Positions 13,577 to 21,718 of a DNA stretch of 21,843 bases are shown here, piece by piece. The stretch lies in assembly GCA_031551355.1 (NCBI GenBank), contig JAVBNT010000013.1, positions 1 through 21,843 of the forward strand, in the 5' to 3' direction. The DNA comes from JAVBNT01 sp031551355. Its GTDB lineage: Bacteria; Vulcanimicrobiota; CADAWZ01. Below the pieces are notes generated by a model. It saw nothing but the letters and a program-made list of their open reading frames with translations. It was not told the DNA's origin and did no database searches. The translations under genes were made by a program, and so were the position numbers. The first letter of the stretch is position 1; the number at the start of each line of letters is the position of its first letter.

Positions 13577-15055
13577 TTGTCCGACATAGATAAACTGATC
13601 GAAATATCGAATGAAAAACTTGCCAATAACAGTAACTTTGCCTCCAGGGTCTACCGCGACGAGCCGATAATCTTCACCGCCTCGCAAATGGCAGCATACA
13701 CGCCGCCCCAATACCGGGAAATGAGAAAGATGACCAACAGCGGCGAGCTTTACTATGCATCCGCCGCCAAAATCTTCTATCATCAGGGCAAGTTTATGGA
13801 AGACTTTGAGGACGATTTCGACTATCAGGGAGAATTCAAAAGGTATTTCCCCACTTACGGGGATATGAGCGACACCCAGCTGCGCGGGTATTTTTCCTGG
13901 CGCACCAAAGTCCGGCACGGCGATGTCGGCAGGACGTCGCTATCCTTTGCCTTCGTATACGTTTATGAACTGCTCAATCAAATTGGCACCGGCTCTCCTG
14001 AAGAAGGCTATTATAAATTAAAAAACTTCTGGACAGCCTACCGTTACATAGACCCCCGGATTGACCGCTATGTTGAACTGTGGCTTAAAGACTATGTTAT
14101 TTACAATAATCTCGACAGGTCACTGCTTGAAGATTTTGCCGATATAAATTTTGACAACAAGGTATTAACGCTGCTTGATGATCAGTCACACTCCGCCGAC
14201 GAAGTCTTTGCGGCCCTAAACTCGCTGTCTTCATACAACATGGAACACTCGCGGTTTTTCAAAATCTACGGCGAGGATGTAAAAAATATTGTTAGCGGAG
14301 TTTTCCGTATACTTACGGATTATTACGATAAAAACCGTAAGAACAGTATTTGCGAAAAATTTTTCGGCAAGTTTTATGCCGAACCTTATTCCCTGTTTAA
14401 ATCTGCCGTATTTTATAACCGTGCAGGAATACAACAGGATTTTGTTTATGAAATCAATGACATTTATAAATACAGCTGCCAAAGCGGCAAATGGAGCCGT
14501 GAGAGATTTTTTTGCTACAAAGGCAAAAATCAGCAAATTGGACTGCTGCTGAAAACCGTTGATTTTCTGATGCGGCAGAAATACAATTTCAAATCAACCC
14601 TGAAAGAAGGGGTAACAACGAAAATATTTCTCGATATAATCAACAAGGAAATAGAGAAATATCTGGAATACAAAAAGGAAAAGGAACGCCCGAAAATTGA
14701 AATCGACGTATCCAAACTCCAGAATATCAGGGACACAGCCATGGAAACCCGCAATAAACTAATCGTCGAAGAATATCAGGAAACAGAACCGCCGGAGCTT
14801 ACGGTTGAAAATGATACCTGCACAAACACCGCCGGACTCGGTGAAAATGAATATCTGCTACTGCAATGCCTGCTGTATGGCAAAGCGTATGACGGACTTC
14901 TCAAAGCAAAAGGGCTGATGCTGTCGGTATTAGTCGATGCCGTTAATGAAAGCCTTTTTGAACTTTTTAATGACACGGTGCTCGTTTATGACGGAGACCG
15001 GCCGGAACTGATCGAAGACTATACAGACGAACTTAAAGGAATAATAAAGGAATGA
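13577..15055 (+). CDS. TerB_N / TerB_C domain protein
   Basis: The product is 492 residues from TTG at 13577, chosen because GAGG lies eight bases upstream. An in-frame TTG at 13547 would place the first ten residues inside a dispersed repeat. A TerB_N-like region spans roughly residues 60-260: LYYASAAKIFYHQGKFM, then PTYGDMSDTQLRGYFSWRTK, and SFAFVYVYELLNQIG. A charged linker (about 355-405) precedes a TerB_C-like end, with NEYLLLQCLLYGKAYDGLL, then LMLSVLVDAVNESLFEL, and a DYTDELKGIIKE tail. These domains occur in tellurium-resistance-related systems and flank TerB in some proteins; the central TerB core is not obvious here. Its stop overlaps the ATPase start (ATGA), so it is co-translated with that protein. 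I infer a scaffold or sensor for the helicase/ATPase pair. Families are fairly secure; function is inference. Confidence 0.82.
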   Translation: MSDIDKLIEISNEKLANNSNFASRVYRDEPIIFTASQMAAYTPPQYREMRKMTNSGELYYASAAKIFYHQGKFMEDFEDDFDYQGEFKRYFPTYGDMSDTQLRGYFSWRTKVRHGDVGRTSLSFAFVYVYELLNQIGTGSPEEGYYKLKNFWTAYRYIDPRIDRYVELWLKDYVIYNNLDRSLLEDFADINFDNKVLTLLDDQSHSADEVFAALNSLSSYNMEHSRFFKIYGEDVKNIVSGVFRILTDYYDKNRKNSICEKFFGKFYAEPYSLFKSAVFYNRAGIQQDFVYEINDIYKYSCQSGKWSRERFFCYKGKNQQIGLLLKTVDFLMRQKYNFKSTLKEGVTTKIFLDIINKEIEKYLEYKKEKERPKIEIDVSKLQNIRDTAMETRNKLIVEEYQETEPPELTVENDTCTNTAGLGENEYLLLQCLLYGKAYDGLLKAKGLMLSVLVDAVNESLFELFNDTVLVYDGDRPELIEDYTDELKGIIKE

Positions 15056-16368
15056 AAATACCCAAAAGGATTTCGACAGTAATCATCAACTCATTAAAAG
15101 GCGGCGTTGTCCCTCGAATCGGTCTGCCCTATATAACCGTCGGCCGGGAAACTGAAATCAACGCTCTTTTGCATGATGTCGGGATCATCGCCGACGGCGG
15201 GGCTTCATTCCGTTTTATTGCCGGCAGATACGGCAGCGGCAAAAGTTTTCTGCTGCAGACGATCCGCAGCTATGTGATGGACAAAAATTTCGTTGTCGCC
15301 GACGCCGATCTATCCCCGGAAAGACGGCTGCAGGGAACGAAGGGGCAGGGGCTGGCCACATACAAGGAACTAATCCGCAATATGTCAACCAAGACCAAAC
15401 CCGAAGGCGGCGCACTGACGCTGATCCTCGACAGATGGATCAGCAGCATTCAGACGGAAGTGGTCACGGAAAGCGGCCTTTCCTTTAGCGACGCCGGATT
15501 TGCCGGGCTTGTGGAAAAGAAAATTTACGAAGTCATTCACTCACTAAACGAGATGGTCCATGGTTTTGATTTTGCCAGACTGTTAACCGTTTACTATAAA
15601 TCATATACCGACGGCGACGATGAAAACAAGGCTAAAGTCGTCAAATGGTTCCGCGGCGAGTATACAACCAAAACGGAAGCCAAAGCCGAACTGGGAGTCA
15701 ATATCATCATCACCGACGACGACTGGTACGAGTATATCAAGCTGTTTGCCATGTTTTTGCGCAAAGCCGGATACAGCGGTTTTTTAATCCTCATTGATGA
15801 ACTGGTCAATATTTACAAAATACCCAACAGCATTACCAGGCAGTACAATTACGAAAAAATCCTCACAATGTACAACGACACGCTGCAGGGCAAAGCCATG
15901 TACCTGGGGATTATCATGTGCGGCACGCCGCAGTGCATTGAGGATACGCGGCGCGGTGTTTTCAGCTATGAAGCCTTAAAATCGCGCTTGGAGGACGGGC
16001 GCTTCAGCCGCAGCGGCGTCAAGGACATGCTGGCCCCGGTGATCAAACTTGTGCCGCTGACTTACGAAGAGATGCTGGTGCTGATTGAAAAGCTTGCCGA
16101 TATCCATGCCGGACTTTTCGAATATACGAAGACTCTGACCGAGGAAGATCTGATCAATTTCATAAAAATCGAATTCAGCCGCATCGGCGCCGATACGAAT
16201 ATCACACCGCGTGAAGTCATCCGTGATTTTATCGAACTTTTGAATATTGTTTACCAGAATCCGGGAATAAATGTTGCCGGTCTGCTCGGTTCGGAAAAAT
16301 TCGTTTACGCAAAATCGGCAATCAACGATGAAACATTGGAAAAAGAATTTGAGGAATTTGAAATTTAG
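15052..16368 (+). CDS. BrxD-like P-loop ATPase (DUF2791 family)
   Basis: The product is 438 residues. Walker A is GRYGSGKS at 58-65 and Walker B is FLILIDE at 244-250, in a strand-rich AAA/STAND-like layout. The later block MCGTPQCIEDTRRGVFSYEALKSRL (about 289-313) is characteristic of the DUF2791/BrxD group. These ATPases occur in type 2 BREX and in other predicted anti-phage or DNA-processing operons, usually beside an Lhr-like helicase. That is the case here, since the helicase gene is next. The ATG overlaps the TerB-domain gene by four bases. All ATPase motifs are intact. No PglZ, methyltransferase or BrxC gene is near, so it is not part of a canonical BREX locus. The role of ATP hydrolysis is inferred to be DNA loading or remodelling. 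Confidence 0.88.
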   Translation: MKIPKRISTVIINSLKGGVVPRIGLPYITVGRETEINALLHDVGIIADGGASFRFIAGRYGSGKSFLLQTIRSYVMDKNFVVADADLSPERRLQGTKGQGLATYKELIRNMSTKTKPEGGALTLILDRWISSIQTEVVTESGLSFSDAGFAGLVEKKIYEVIHSLNEMVHGFDFARLLTVYYKSYTDGDDENKAKVVKWFRGEYTTKTEAKAELGVNIIITDDDWYEYIKLFAMFLRKAGYSGFLILIDELVNIYKIPNSITRQYNYEKILTMYNDTLQGKAMYLGIIMCGTPQCIEDTRRGVFSYEALKSRLEDGRFSRSGVKDMLAPVIKLVPLTYEEMLVLIEKLADIHAGLFEYTKTLTEEDLINFIKIEFSRIGADTNITPREVIRDFIELLNIVYQNPGINVAGLLGSEKFVYAKSAINDETLEKEFEEFEI

Positions 16369-16412
16369 AACAGCTTGATTTAATGTATACGGCATTACAT
16401 TTATCCTGTTTC

Positions 16413-16476
16413 GTGTGGCCGGGAAGCTTTTTGACAGGCGCCCCCCGATGCCTTGCAAAAAGCTTCCCGGCCACAC
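16413..16476. repeat. Perfect 20-bp inverted repeat inside the operon
   Basis: GTGTGGCCGGGAAGCTTTTT (16413-16432) is followed after 24 bases by its exact reverse complement (16457-16476). The loop has a further AGGC/GCCT pairing. No T-run follows, so it is a poor classical terminator on either strand. It fills most of the 156-base gap between the ATPase and helicase genes and would form a very stable RNA stem. Confidence 0.95.
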
Positions 16477-16524
16477 CGATAAAAACTAAGTCCGATATCA
16501 GTAAATTTGTTATAAGGTGGCAAT

Positions 16525-18774
16525 ATGAATGTTTTCAACCGTTACGCGCCGTTTATCCGCGATTTCATTTACCAGAACAACTGGGAATCATTAAGAGCGA
16601 TCCAAATTGCCGCCGCCGAAGCCGTGTTCAATACCGACGACAATATCCTGCTCTCCGCCTCCACCGCTTCCGGGAAGACGGAGGCGGCTTTTTTCCCGCT
16701 GCTGACGCTGTTTATGGAAGATATGCCAAAGTCGGTCGGGGCAATTTACATCGGTCCTTTGAAAGCGCTGATCAACGACCAGTTTATGCGTCTTAACGAT
16801 CTCTGCCGGGAGGCCAATATACCCGTCTGGCACTGGCACGGCGACGTCGCCCAGTCCCATAAAAACAAACTGCTGAAAAATCCTTCCGGTATCCTGCAGA
16901 TTACTCCCGAATCCCTGGAAGCGCTGCTGCTGCACAAACATGCCTATATTACCCGTATGTTCGGCGATCTGCGGTTTATCGTCATTGATGAAGTCCATTC
17001 GCTGCTGCGCGCCGACCGCGGCGGGCAGACGCTTTGCCTCATAGAAAGGCTTTCTAAAATGGCCGGCGTAAATCCGCGCCGCATTGGCCTCTCGGCAACC
17101 ATCGGCGACCCGGAAAGCACGGGTAAATTCCTGTCATCCGGTACCGGCAGAAATACCGTGGTCCCCAAAATTGAAGCCAAGGGCATCAAATGGCGGCTTT
17201 CAATGGAACATTTTTATCTTCAGGGAGCGCAGTCGGCGGAAGATAAAAACATTACCGGCGCCCTGCCTGTTCTGGATATAGAAACCGATACCGCGCCGAA
17301 AAACGCCGAACCGGGTATGGATTATATCTTTGAACACACAAAGGGAAAAAAATGCCTGATATTCGTCAACTCGCGAGAAGAATGTGAAGCGGTAACGACG
17401 ACTCTTCGCCAGTACTGCGAAGTAAACGGCGAAGCGGACAGGTTTCTGATCCATCACGGCAACCTCTCGGCTTCCTACCGGGAAACGGCGGAAGCGGTGA
17501 TGAAAGATGAAGAGCAGTATCAGACTACGGTGACGACGGCGACCCTTGAACTGGGAATCGATATCGGCAGATTGGAGCGCGCCTTCCAGATCGACGCGCC
17601 GTTCACCGTCTCCTCATTCCTGCAAAGAATGGGCCGTACCGGCAGGCGCGACTTGCCGCCAGAAATGTGGTTCGTAATGCGCGAGGAACAGCCGGAAGCA
17701 AGGGCAATGCTGCCGGTAACAATTCCCTGGGTGCTGATTCAGGGGATCGCACTCGTCCAGCTCTACCGGGAAGAGCGCTGGGTGGAACCGCCGAAGCTCG
17801 ACAGGCTGCCTTTCAGTCTGCTTTACCACCAGACAATGTGCACACTGGCTTCCTGCGGCGAAATGTCGGCACCAAAACTTGCATCACAGGTGCTTTCGCT
17901 CAGTTATTTTCATAGAATCACCCAGGATGATTACAAAATTCTGCTTCGGCATCTGATCGCCTCGGAACATATCCAGAAAACGGAAGAAGGCGGACTGATT
18001 GTCGGCCTGGCTGGAGAAAGGCAGACGAATTCCTATAAATTTTATGCCGTATTCCAGGAAAATGAGGAATACACGGTAAGAAGCAAATCCCATGAACTGG
18101 GAACCATCGTAATGCCGCCGCCAATTGGCGAAAAAATCGCCATTGCCGGACACGTCTGGATCGTTGAAGAGGTAGATCATAAACGACATCTCGTCTACTG
18201 CGCACAGGTAAAGGGCAAGGTTCCCGCCTACTTCGGTCAATGCCCAGGCGATATCAACACCAGGGTGCTGGAAAGAATGAAGGGTGTTCTGCGCGAAACC
18301 TGCTCTTACCCTTACCTGATGAAAAACGCCGTCGCCAGACTTGATGAGGCCAGGCATACCGCCGTAAATTCAAGTCTTACGGAAGAAGCGCTGATTTGTC
18401 TCGGCGGCGATATGTGGTGCCTGTTTCCATGGCTGGGAAGTTATGCTTTCCTGGCTCTGGAGCGGTTTATCAAAATCAAATGCGCGCCGCAGCTTAATCT
18501 GACAGCGCTTGATTCCTTAAGACCGTATTTTATCCAGTTCAAAATGAAAGCCGGTAAAGAAGAATTTTTCCGCGTTCTTGGCGAGATGGAAAAGCAGCCG
18601 CTCGACCCGATGGAGCTGATCTACAAGAATGAGGTGCCGCTGTTTGAAAAATATGACGAATTTTTACCGGAAGAACTGGTTAAAAAAGGTTTTGCCTACG
18701 GAATTCTCGGGATTGAGGAAATGAAAATGCGTATCCGCAGTTGGAACAATACGGAGATATCCGCCAATGTATGA
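16525..18774 (+). CDS. Lhr-like superfamily II DEAD/DEAH-box helicase
   Basis: The product is 749 residues. Helicase motifs occur in order: motif I STASGKTEA at 46-54, Ia GPLKALINDQ at 77-86, TPES at 127-130, motif II DEVH at 155-158, motif III SAT at 190-192, motif V TATLELGIDIG at 338-348 and motif VI QRMGRTGRR at 367-375. The DEVH box, TATLELGIDIG and the long C-terminal extension (about 380-749) are typical of Lhr-type helicases, which move on DNA or RNA-DNA hybrids using ATP. AAGGTGG is four bases before the ATG. The neighbouring DUF2791 ATPase and TerB-domain protein suggest a joint complex acting on DNA, possibly foreign DNA. The C-terminal extension shows no nuclease motif that I recognise. 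A hairpin precedes the gene, and a metallo-hydrolase gene overlaps its end. Confidence 0.92.
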   Translation: MNVFNRYAPFIRDFIYQNNWESLRAIQIAAAEAVFNTDDNILLSASTASGKTEAAFFPLLTLFMEDMPKSVGAIYIGPLKALINDQFMRLNDLCREANIPVWHWHGDVAQSHKNKLLKNPSGILQITPESLEALLLHKHAYITRMFGDLRFIVIDEVHSLLRADRGGQTLCLIERLSKMAGVNPRRIGLSATIGDPESTGKFLSSGTGRNTVVPKIEAKGIKWRLSMEHFYLQGAQSAEDKNITGALPVLDIETDTAPKNAEPGMDYIFEHTKGKKCLIFVNSREECEAVTTTLRQYCEVNGEADRFLIHHGNLSASYRETAEAVMKDEEQYQTTVTTATLELGIDIGRLERAFQIDAPFTVSSFLQRMGRTGRRDLPPEMWFVMREEQPEARAMLPVTIPWVLIQGIALVQLYREERWVEPPKLDRLPFSLLYHQTMCTLASCGEMSAPKLASQVLSLSYFHRITQDDYKILLRHLIASEHIQKTEEGGLIVGLAGERQTNSYKFYAVFQENEEYTVRSKSHELGTIVMPPPIGEKIAIAGHVWIVEEVDHKRHLVYCAQVKGKVPAYFGQCPGDINTRVLERMKGVLRETCSYPYLMKNAVARLDEARHTAVNSSLTEEALICLGGDMWCLFPWLGSYAFLALERFIKIKCAPQLNLTALDSLRPYFIQFKMKAGKEEFFRVLGEMEKQPLDPMELIYKNEVPLFEKYDEFLPEELVKKGFAYGILGIEEMKMRIRSWNNTEISANV

Positions 18775-19645
18775 ACTGACAAAACTCGGTGAAAAAAGCT
18801 ACTGTTTCAACGGCCCGGCGAGAATAGGTCTTTACCTGCAGGACGCTCAAACAGCCTATCTTATCGACAGCGGCAATGACAAAGACGCCGGGCGCAATGT
18901 CCTTAAAGTGCTGAAAAAAAACGGATGGAACCTCAAAGGCATCCTCAATACCCACGCCAATGCCGACCACATCGGCGGCAACCGCTATCTGCAAAATCAG
19001 ACGGGATGCAAAATTTTTACCGGGGAAATTGAAAATGCTTTTACCGAACATCCGCTATTGGAACCCTCATTCCTTTACGGCGGCTATCCGTGCAGAGATT
19101 TAAGGCATAAATTCCTGATGGCCGAACCAAGTAAAACAGTCGGTTTTGATGATGAGGATTTTCCCAGGGAAATTGAAATAATCCCCTTAAAAGGCCATTT
19201 TTTTAATCAGGCAGGCTTCCGCATTCCCGACGGCACCGTATTTTTGGCCGATTGCGTCAGCAGTGAAGCAATTCTGAAAAAATACCGCTTCTGGTTTATT
19301 TACGATGTAGCCGCCTATTTGGAGACTCTGGACAGGATCTCGGACCTTGAAGCCGCAATATTTGTGCCCTCCCACACGGAAACGGTAACCGACATATGTC
19401 AGCTTGTCGAATTAAACCGCCGCAGTGTAATGGCAATTGCCGGCAAAATACTAACACTTTGCCGGCAGCCGAAAAACTTCGAACGGATACTGCAGGAACT
19501 GTTCTCGGAATATAGGCTAACAATGAATTTCGAGCAATATGTCCTGGTCGGCAGCACTTTGCGATCTTACCTGTCCTGGCTTAAGGACAGCGGCAAAATG
19601 GAGGTTATTTTCTCGGATAATCTACTGCTGTGGCAAACGCTGTAA
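18767..19645 (+). CDS. Metallo-beta-lactamase-fold hydrolase with Asn variant of the HxHxDH motif
   Basis: The product is 292 residues with an MBL fold. The metal motif reads T-H-A-N-A-D-H (His63, Asn65, Asp67, His68), so the second His of HxHxDH is Asn. Other ligands are His144 in LKGHFFNQAG, Asp162 in FLADCVS and His203 in PSHTE. I recall the same His-to-Asn change in a group of Firmicutes MBL proteins, so it is probably a family trait rather than damage. MBL enzymes hydrolyse thioesters, phosphodiesters or lactones; the substrate here is unknown. The ATG lies eight bases inside the helicase gene, so translation is probably coupled and the gene could be a fourth part of that module. It could equally belong with the enzyme gene that follows 14 bases downstream. 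Confidence 0.85.
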   Translation: MYELTKLGEKSYCFNGPARIGLYLQDAQTAYLIDSGNDKDAGRNVLKVLKKNGWNLKGILNTHANADHIGGNRYLQNQTGCKIFTGEIENAFTEHPLLEPSFLYGGYPCRDLRHKFLMAEPSKTVGFDDEDFPREIEIIPLKGHFFNQAGFRIPDGTVFLADCVSSEAILKKYRFWFIYDVAAYLETLDRISDLEAAIFVPSHTETVTDICQLVELNRRSVMAIAGKILTLCRQPKNFERILQELFSEYRLTMNFEQYVLVGSTLRSYLSWLKDSGKMEVIFSDNLLLWQTL

Positions 19646-19659
19646 TGGAGGAAAATATC

Positions 19660-20622
19660 ATGAAAACCACCGGCGAGTTTTTCAGACTGCCTTTTTGTCT
19701 GTTGCCGACGCCGCTTTATCGGCTGGCAAACATCAGCAAAGTGCTGGGAAAAAATATTTATATCAAACGCGATGACCTGACCGGAATAGCCCTTGGCGGT
19801 AACAAAGTGCGGAAACTGGAGTTTTTACTGGCGGAGGCCAAAGCAAAAGGTGCCGGTTATGTCATTACCACCGGCGGCGCCCAGTCAAACCATGCAATGC
19901 TGACGGCCGCCTGTGCCGGACGCGCGGGGCTGAAATCCATACTGGTGCTAAAACAGCGCGGAGTATGCGAGAGAAAAGGCAATTTACTGCTGGATGATCT
20001 GCTGGGAGCAGAGGTGAGATTTTTGGACACGGAAAGCTATGACGACATTTACAGTGAAATGGAGCGTATTACGGAAGAACTCTCTAAAAAAGGGCATAAA
20101 GCCTACCGCATACCGGTTGGCGGTTCCACGGCGCTGGGAACGCTCGGATACGTAAACTGTGCCGGTGAAATTGCCGGGCAGGCAAAAGCAATGCATATCA
20201 ATTTCGACCACATAATTTGTGCCGTCGGCTCCGGAGGCACCCAGGCAGGACTTGCTATCGGAGCCAGGCTTTATATGCCGCAGACGAAAGTCACCGGTAT
20301 TTCCGCCGACAACCAGCCATTCGGCAAAATCGTGCCGCAGCTGATGCGCCAGACAGCAGAATTGCTCAATTACCGGGAACCGGTACGCAATCGTGATATC
20401 TCCCTTAAATACATGGTCGGAGAAGGTTATGCCGTTCCCAGCCGGGAGGGAAACGAAGCCATAAGGCTGATGGCGGAGCAAGAGGGAATATTCCTTGATC
20501 CCGTCTATACCGGCAAAGCTTTTGCCGGGTTGATCGAACTTTGTAAAACAGGCTATTTCGGTGAAAACGACAACATCCTTTTCCTGCACAGCGGCGGGGC
20601 CAGCAGCCTGTTTGCATACTAA
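19660..20622 (+). CDS. D-cysteine desulfhydrase-like PLP enzyme (ACC deaminase family)
   Basis: The product is 320 residues, of fold-type II PLP enzymes. The PLP lysine is probably Lys49 in GIALGGNKVRKLEFLL. Also seen are GGAQSNHAMLTAACAGRAGL for substrate and cofactor contacts, the phosphate-cup loop VGSGGTQAGLA, and the C-terminal LHSGGASSLFAY. This family includes D-cysteine desulfhydrase (D-cysteine to pyruvate, H2S and ammonia), 1-aminocyclopropane-1-carboxylate deaminase and L-cysteate sulfo-lyase, and sequence reading alone does not settle which. The ATG at 19660 has GGAGG eight bases upstream; an earlier in-frame ATG at 19630 overlaps the previous gene and has no such site. It is the third of a tight run after the helicase and MBL genes and looks metabolic rather than defensive. 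Confidence 0.87.
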   Translation: MKTTGEFFRLPFCLLPTPLYRLANISKVLGKNIYIKRDDLTGIALGGNKVRKLEFLLAEAKAKGAGYVITTGGAQSNHAMLTAACAGRAGLKSILVLKQRGVCERKGNLLLDDLLGAEVRFLDTESYDDIYSEMERITEELSKKGHKAYRIPVGGSTALGTLGYVNCAGEIAGQAKAMHINFDHIICAVGSGGTQAGLAIGARLYMPQTKVTGISADNQPFGKIVPQLMRQTAELLNYREPVRNRDISLKYMVGEGYAVPSREGNEAIRLMAEQEGIFLDPVYTGKAFAGLIELCKTGYFGENDNILFLHSGGASSLFAY

Positions 20623-20647
20623 AAAATATCCCCAAAGGCAAAATCAT

Positions 20648-21364
20648 ATGCAAAAATTAATTTCCGATTTACGCTTCTTTGAAAGCACAAAAGAAAATAC
20701 CGACGGATATTTTCCGGGATATATTGGAAAAATTTACCTGATTGACGAAAAAAAATTAAATACCGTAAAGGAAAGATTTGTCCTCAAGCTCAGGGAGAAA
20801 GGTCTTTGCCTGCCCGATTTTGACCATGTCTACATAAATATGACCCCATGCATTGAGAGCGGAAAAATATCGGCGGCTAACAGAAGTATAGACAAATACC
20901 ATTCTTTTTACCGTTTTATGGACGCAGGCTTAACGGAAAAAGAATTCAACAATCTTGAGGAAAACGAAAAAATTACCGGACTCATAACCATAGCCTCCGA
21001 AGCGATCACAGCTTTAAACAGTTTCAGCGAAGAAGAAAAAGCAACTATCAGGTCCTGTGCCGATGAAATCCTCAGCCTGGGCGAAAACACGGAGATAATT
21101 TACAAATACAAAAAAAATGAGAAAAACTGCCTGCAGGTCTGCGTGAAGCTGCTCGATACGGGAATGTACAGTCCCTTCATCCGAATTTTTGACAATGGCA
21201 AAAATCTGATCCGGGAAGAAGTTTACGGCAAACTTATGAAACAGGATGAGTTTATTTTCCAATTCGCCGCGATATCCCTCGGCAAAAACAGCGCCACGAT
21301 AAAGCCGAAAAAAAACGCCATAGCGGAACACTACCAACTGGAAACGCTTAAATATACATTTTGA
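20648..21364 (+). CDS. Hypothetical protein, no recognised family
   Basis: The product is 238 residues, apparently soluble, rich in Lys and Glu, with no signal peptide or membrane segment and no motif that I recognise. It starts MQKLISDLRFFESTKENTDG. The middle, SIDKYHSFYRFMDAGLTEKE, then GLITIASEAITALNSFSEEE, looks helical, and the C-terminal 90 residues look strand-rich (LQVCVKLLDTGMYSPFIRIF). The ATG at 20648 has a weak AAAGG eight bases upstream; a longer frame from 20561 would overlap the enzyme gene. It follows that gene by 25 bases, so it is probably the last member of the same transcript. An immunity-type or regulatory role would be a guess. The reading frame is convincing from codon use and position. 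Confidence 0.65.
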   Translation: MQKLISDLRFFESTKENTDGYFPGYIGKIYLIDEKKLNTVKERFVLKLREKGLCLPDFDHVYINMTPCIESGKISAANRSIDKYHSFYRFMDAGLTEKEFNNLEENEKITGLITIASEAITALNSFSEEEKATIRSCADEILSLGENTEIIYKYKKNEKNCLQVCVKLLDTGMYSPFIRIFDNGKNLIREEVYGKLMKQDEFIFQFAAISLGKNSATIKPKKNAIAEHYQLETLKYTF

Positions 21365-21454
21365 AAAACAAACATCAGCTTGATTGTAGGAAAAGGGGAC
21401 ATATCACTAAATCAATACGCCCTATACAAACTCAGTAAATAATAAATTTAAGCC

Positions 21455-21481
21455 TGGCTCCCCGCCTGCGCGGGGATGACA
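21455..21481. repeat. Short dispersed palindrome (CCCCGCCTGCGCGGGG type)
   Basis: CTGGCTCCCCGCCTGCGCGG, then GGATGAC, contains a CCCCGC/GCGGGG hairpin. This is a common form of intergenic repeat in bacteria. No T-run follows, so terminator activity is doubtful. Apart from repeats, 21365-21843 contains no gene that I can support. Confidence 0.6.
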
Positions 21482-21575
21482 TAAAATAAATAAGTTTTTT
21501 CAATAAAACTAAGGCGGGCAATTGTGTTTGCAGTCTATGGCAAAACTGATTTCGACGATTGAGGCAGTCGGAATT

Positions 21576-21594
21576 GCCCCTCACCCCGAGGGGC
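21576..21594. repeat. Small hairpin next to palindrome copy 2
   Basis: GCCCCTC and GAGGGGC form a 7-bp stem around ACCCC. It directly abuts the larger palindrome at 21594. Confidence 0.6.
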
Positions 21595-21637
21595 TGTCGT
21601 GCCAAGTGGGGCTAGAAAGGCCCACTTAGTACGACAG
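21594..21637. repeat. Palindromic repeat, copy 2
   Basis: The left arm CTGTCGTGCCAAGTGGGG and right arm GCCCACTTAGTACGACAG pair over about 17 positions with two or three imperfect pairs, around the loop CTAGAAAG. It is the second copy of the element that opens the window at 1-36. Both copies share the core CTAGAAAGGCCCACTTAG. Confidence 0.9.
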
Positions 21638-21718
21638 AAAATGGCGAGAAATAGCTTTCTTTATAGCTTTTTGCTATTCTTTTCTTAATTTTTCACCATT
21701 TTTACAATTATAGTCAGT

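Noticed and set aside
17884..18357. A 157-codon minus-strand open frame inside the helicase gene
   Set aside because: It overlaps a helicase gene whose frame is fixed by conserved motifs; no start signal is present.
13577..18774. A canonical BREX (type 2) locus
   Set aside because: Only BrxD-like and Lhr-like helicase genes are present. No PglZ, PglX methyltransferase, BrxC or BrxL-type gene is in the window.
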